Shown here: piece by piece, positions 63,789 through 64,000 of the stretch | Numbering within the stretch: the first letter of the stretch is position 1 | Layout of the letters: each line of letters starts with the position of its first letter | Origin: Flavobacterium soyangense | GTDB taxonomy: Bacteria > Bacteroidota > Bacteroidia > Flavobacteriales > Flavobacteriaceae | Direction of reading: 5' to 3' | Length of the DNA stretch: 64,000 bases | Assembly (NCBI RefSeq): GCF_015277675.1 | Contig: NZ_JADHEC010000008.1 | Coordinates: 49,661 to 113,660, forward strand | Position numbers and translations under genes: made by a program | Notes under the pieces: model-generated | The model's database searches: none | What the model was told of the DNA's origin: nothing | The model's input: the letters and a program-made list of their open reading frames with translations, nothing else

Positions 63789-64000
63789 TTTTTATGGCAT
63801 ATGTCGGATTCAATACAATTTCAAAATAACTCCTATTCTCTGTATTATATTCTGGCTCAAATAAGATAAATTATACTATTAAGAACCCGTTGGGTGTAAT
63901 TAAACTATTTGTGTTTTAATATTGTTTATTGGTCTTTCAAAAATAAATCTATTGATGAATTGAACCAAAGTTAAAGCTGTTATTTTAGCTAAAATTCTTG

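Noticed and set aside
1..64000. tRNA, rRNA, CRISPR arrays, riboswitches, SusC/SusD genes
   Set aside because: Looked for on both strands; none could be supported by eye.

Overview
The window reads as chromosome of a Flavobacterium-like member of the Bacteroidota. It is AT-rich. Several genes carry upstream boxes of the TAnnTTTG type used by the Bacteroidota housekeeping sigma factor. Secreted proteins end in a type IX secretion (T9SS) sorting domain, and there are DUF4834, triple-tyrosine/LuxR and bacillithiol (BshB1) proteins. No tRNA, rRNA or CRISPR array was seen.

1-1.6 kb holds the end of an endonuclease III gene, an unlisted 47-codon gene and an ECF-like sigma factor. 1.6-23.5 kb (all minus strand) is a beta-1,3/1,6-glucan (laminarin-type) degradation locus: a GH149-type beta-1,3-glucan phosphorylase, a T9SS-exported GH16, two cytoplasmic GH17 enzymes, a GPH/MFS sugar transporter fused to a third GH17 domain, a GH30 lipoprotein, a GH16 lipoprotein, a glycan-binding lipoprotein, a clan GH-A hydrolase fused to an outer-membrane beta-barrel, a propeller/Y_Y_Y/LuxR regulator and a secreted carbohydrate-binding protein. 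No SusC/SusD pair is present in the window. Instead, a hydrolase is fused to a putative membrane channel or transporter at each membrane. I consider this the most interesting system here: polymer is cut at the surface, oligomers may pass through the enzyme-barrel fusion, cross the inner membrane on the transporter-GH17 fusion, and are hydrolysed or phosphorolysed in the cytoplasm.

23.9-45 kb is mostly core genome: two uvrA paralogues around a convergent small gene, a LOG-family protein, a degenerate M1-peptidase/beta-barrel protein, a fused E1 alpha/beta 2-oxoacid dehydrogenase, a polysaccharide flippase, a GT4 glycosyltransferase, a 54-codon gene overlapping a nucleotidyltransferase, YfhO, DUF4834, a putative outer-membrane transporter and a GNAT-like protein.

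45-64 kb is accessory and visibly decaying. Intact stress or detoxification-type genes (AhpD-like, isochorismatase-like, DUF1348, DUF2798, GAPDH, two methyltransferases, DinB, BshB1, two AraC regulators, a FAD oxidoreductase with a polyferredoxin, a YHS protein, DUF2938, a thioredoxin-reductase-like protein) are interleaved with fragments of an alpha/beta hydrolase, TauE/SafE, PPOX flavoprotein, AraC regulator, GT2 glycosyltransferase, two IS3 transposases and unidentified genes. Three separate genes in this region (AhpD-like, alpha/beta hydrolase, YHS protein) share a promoter that aligns without gaps over about 63 bp, suggesting one regulon, plausibly under one of the local AraC regulators.
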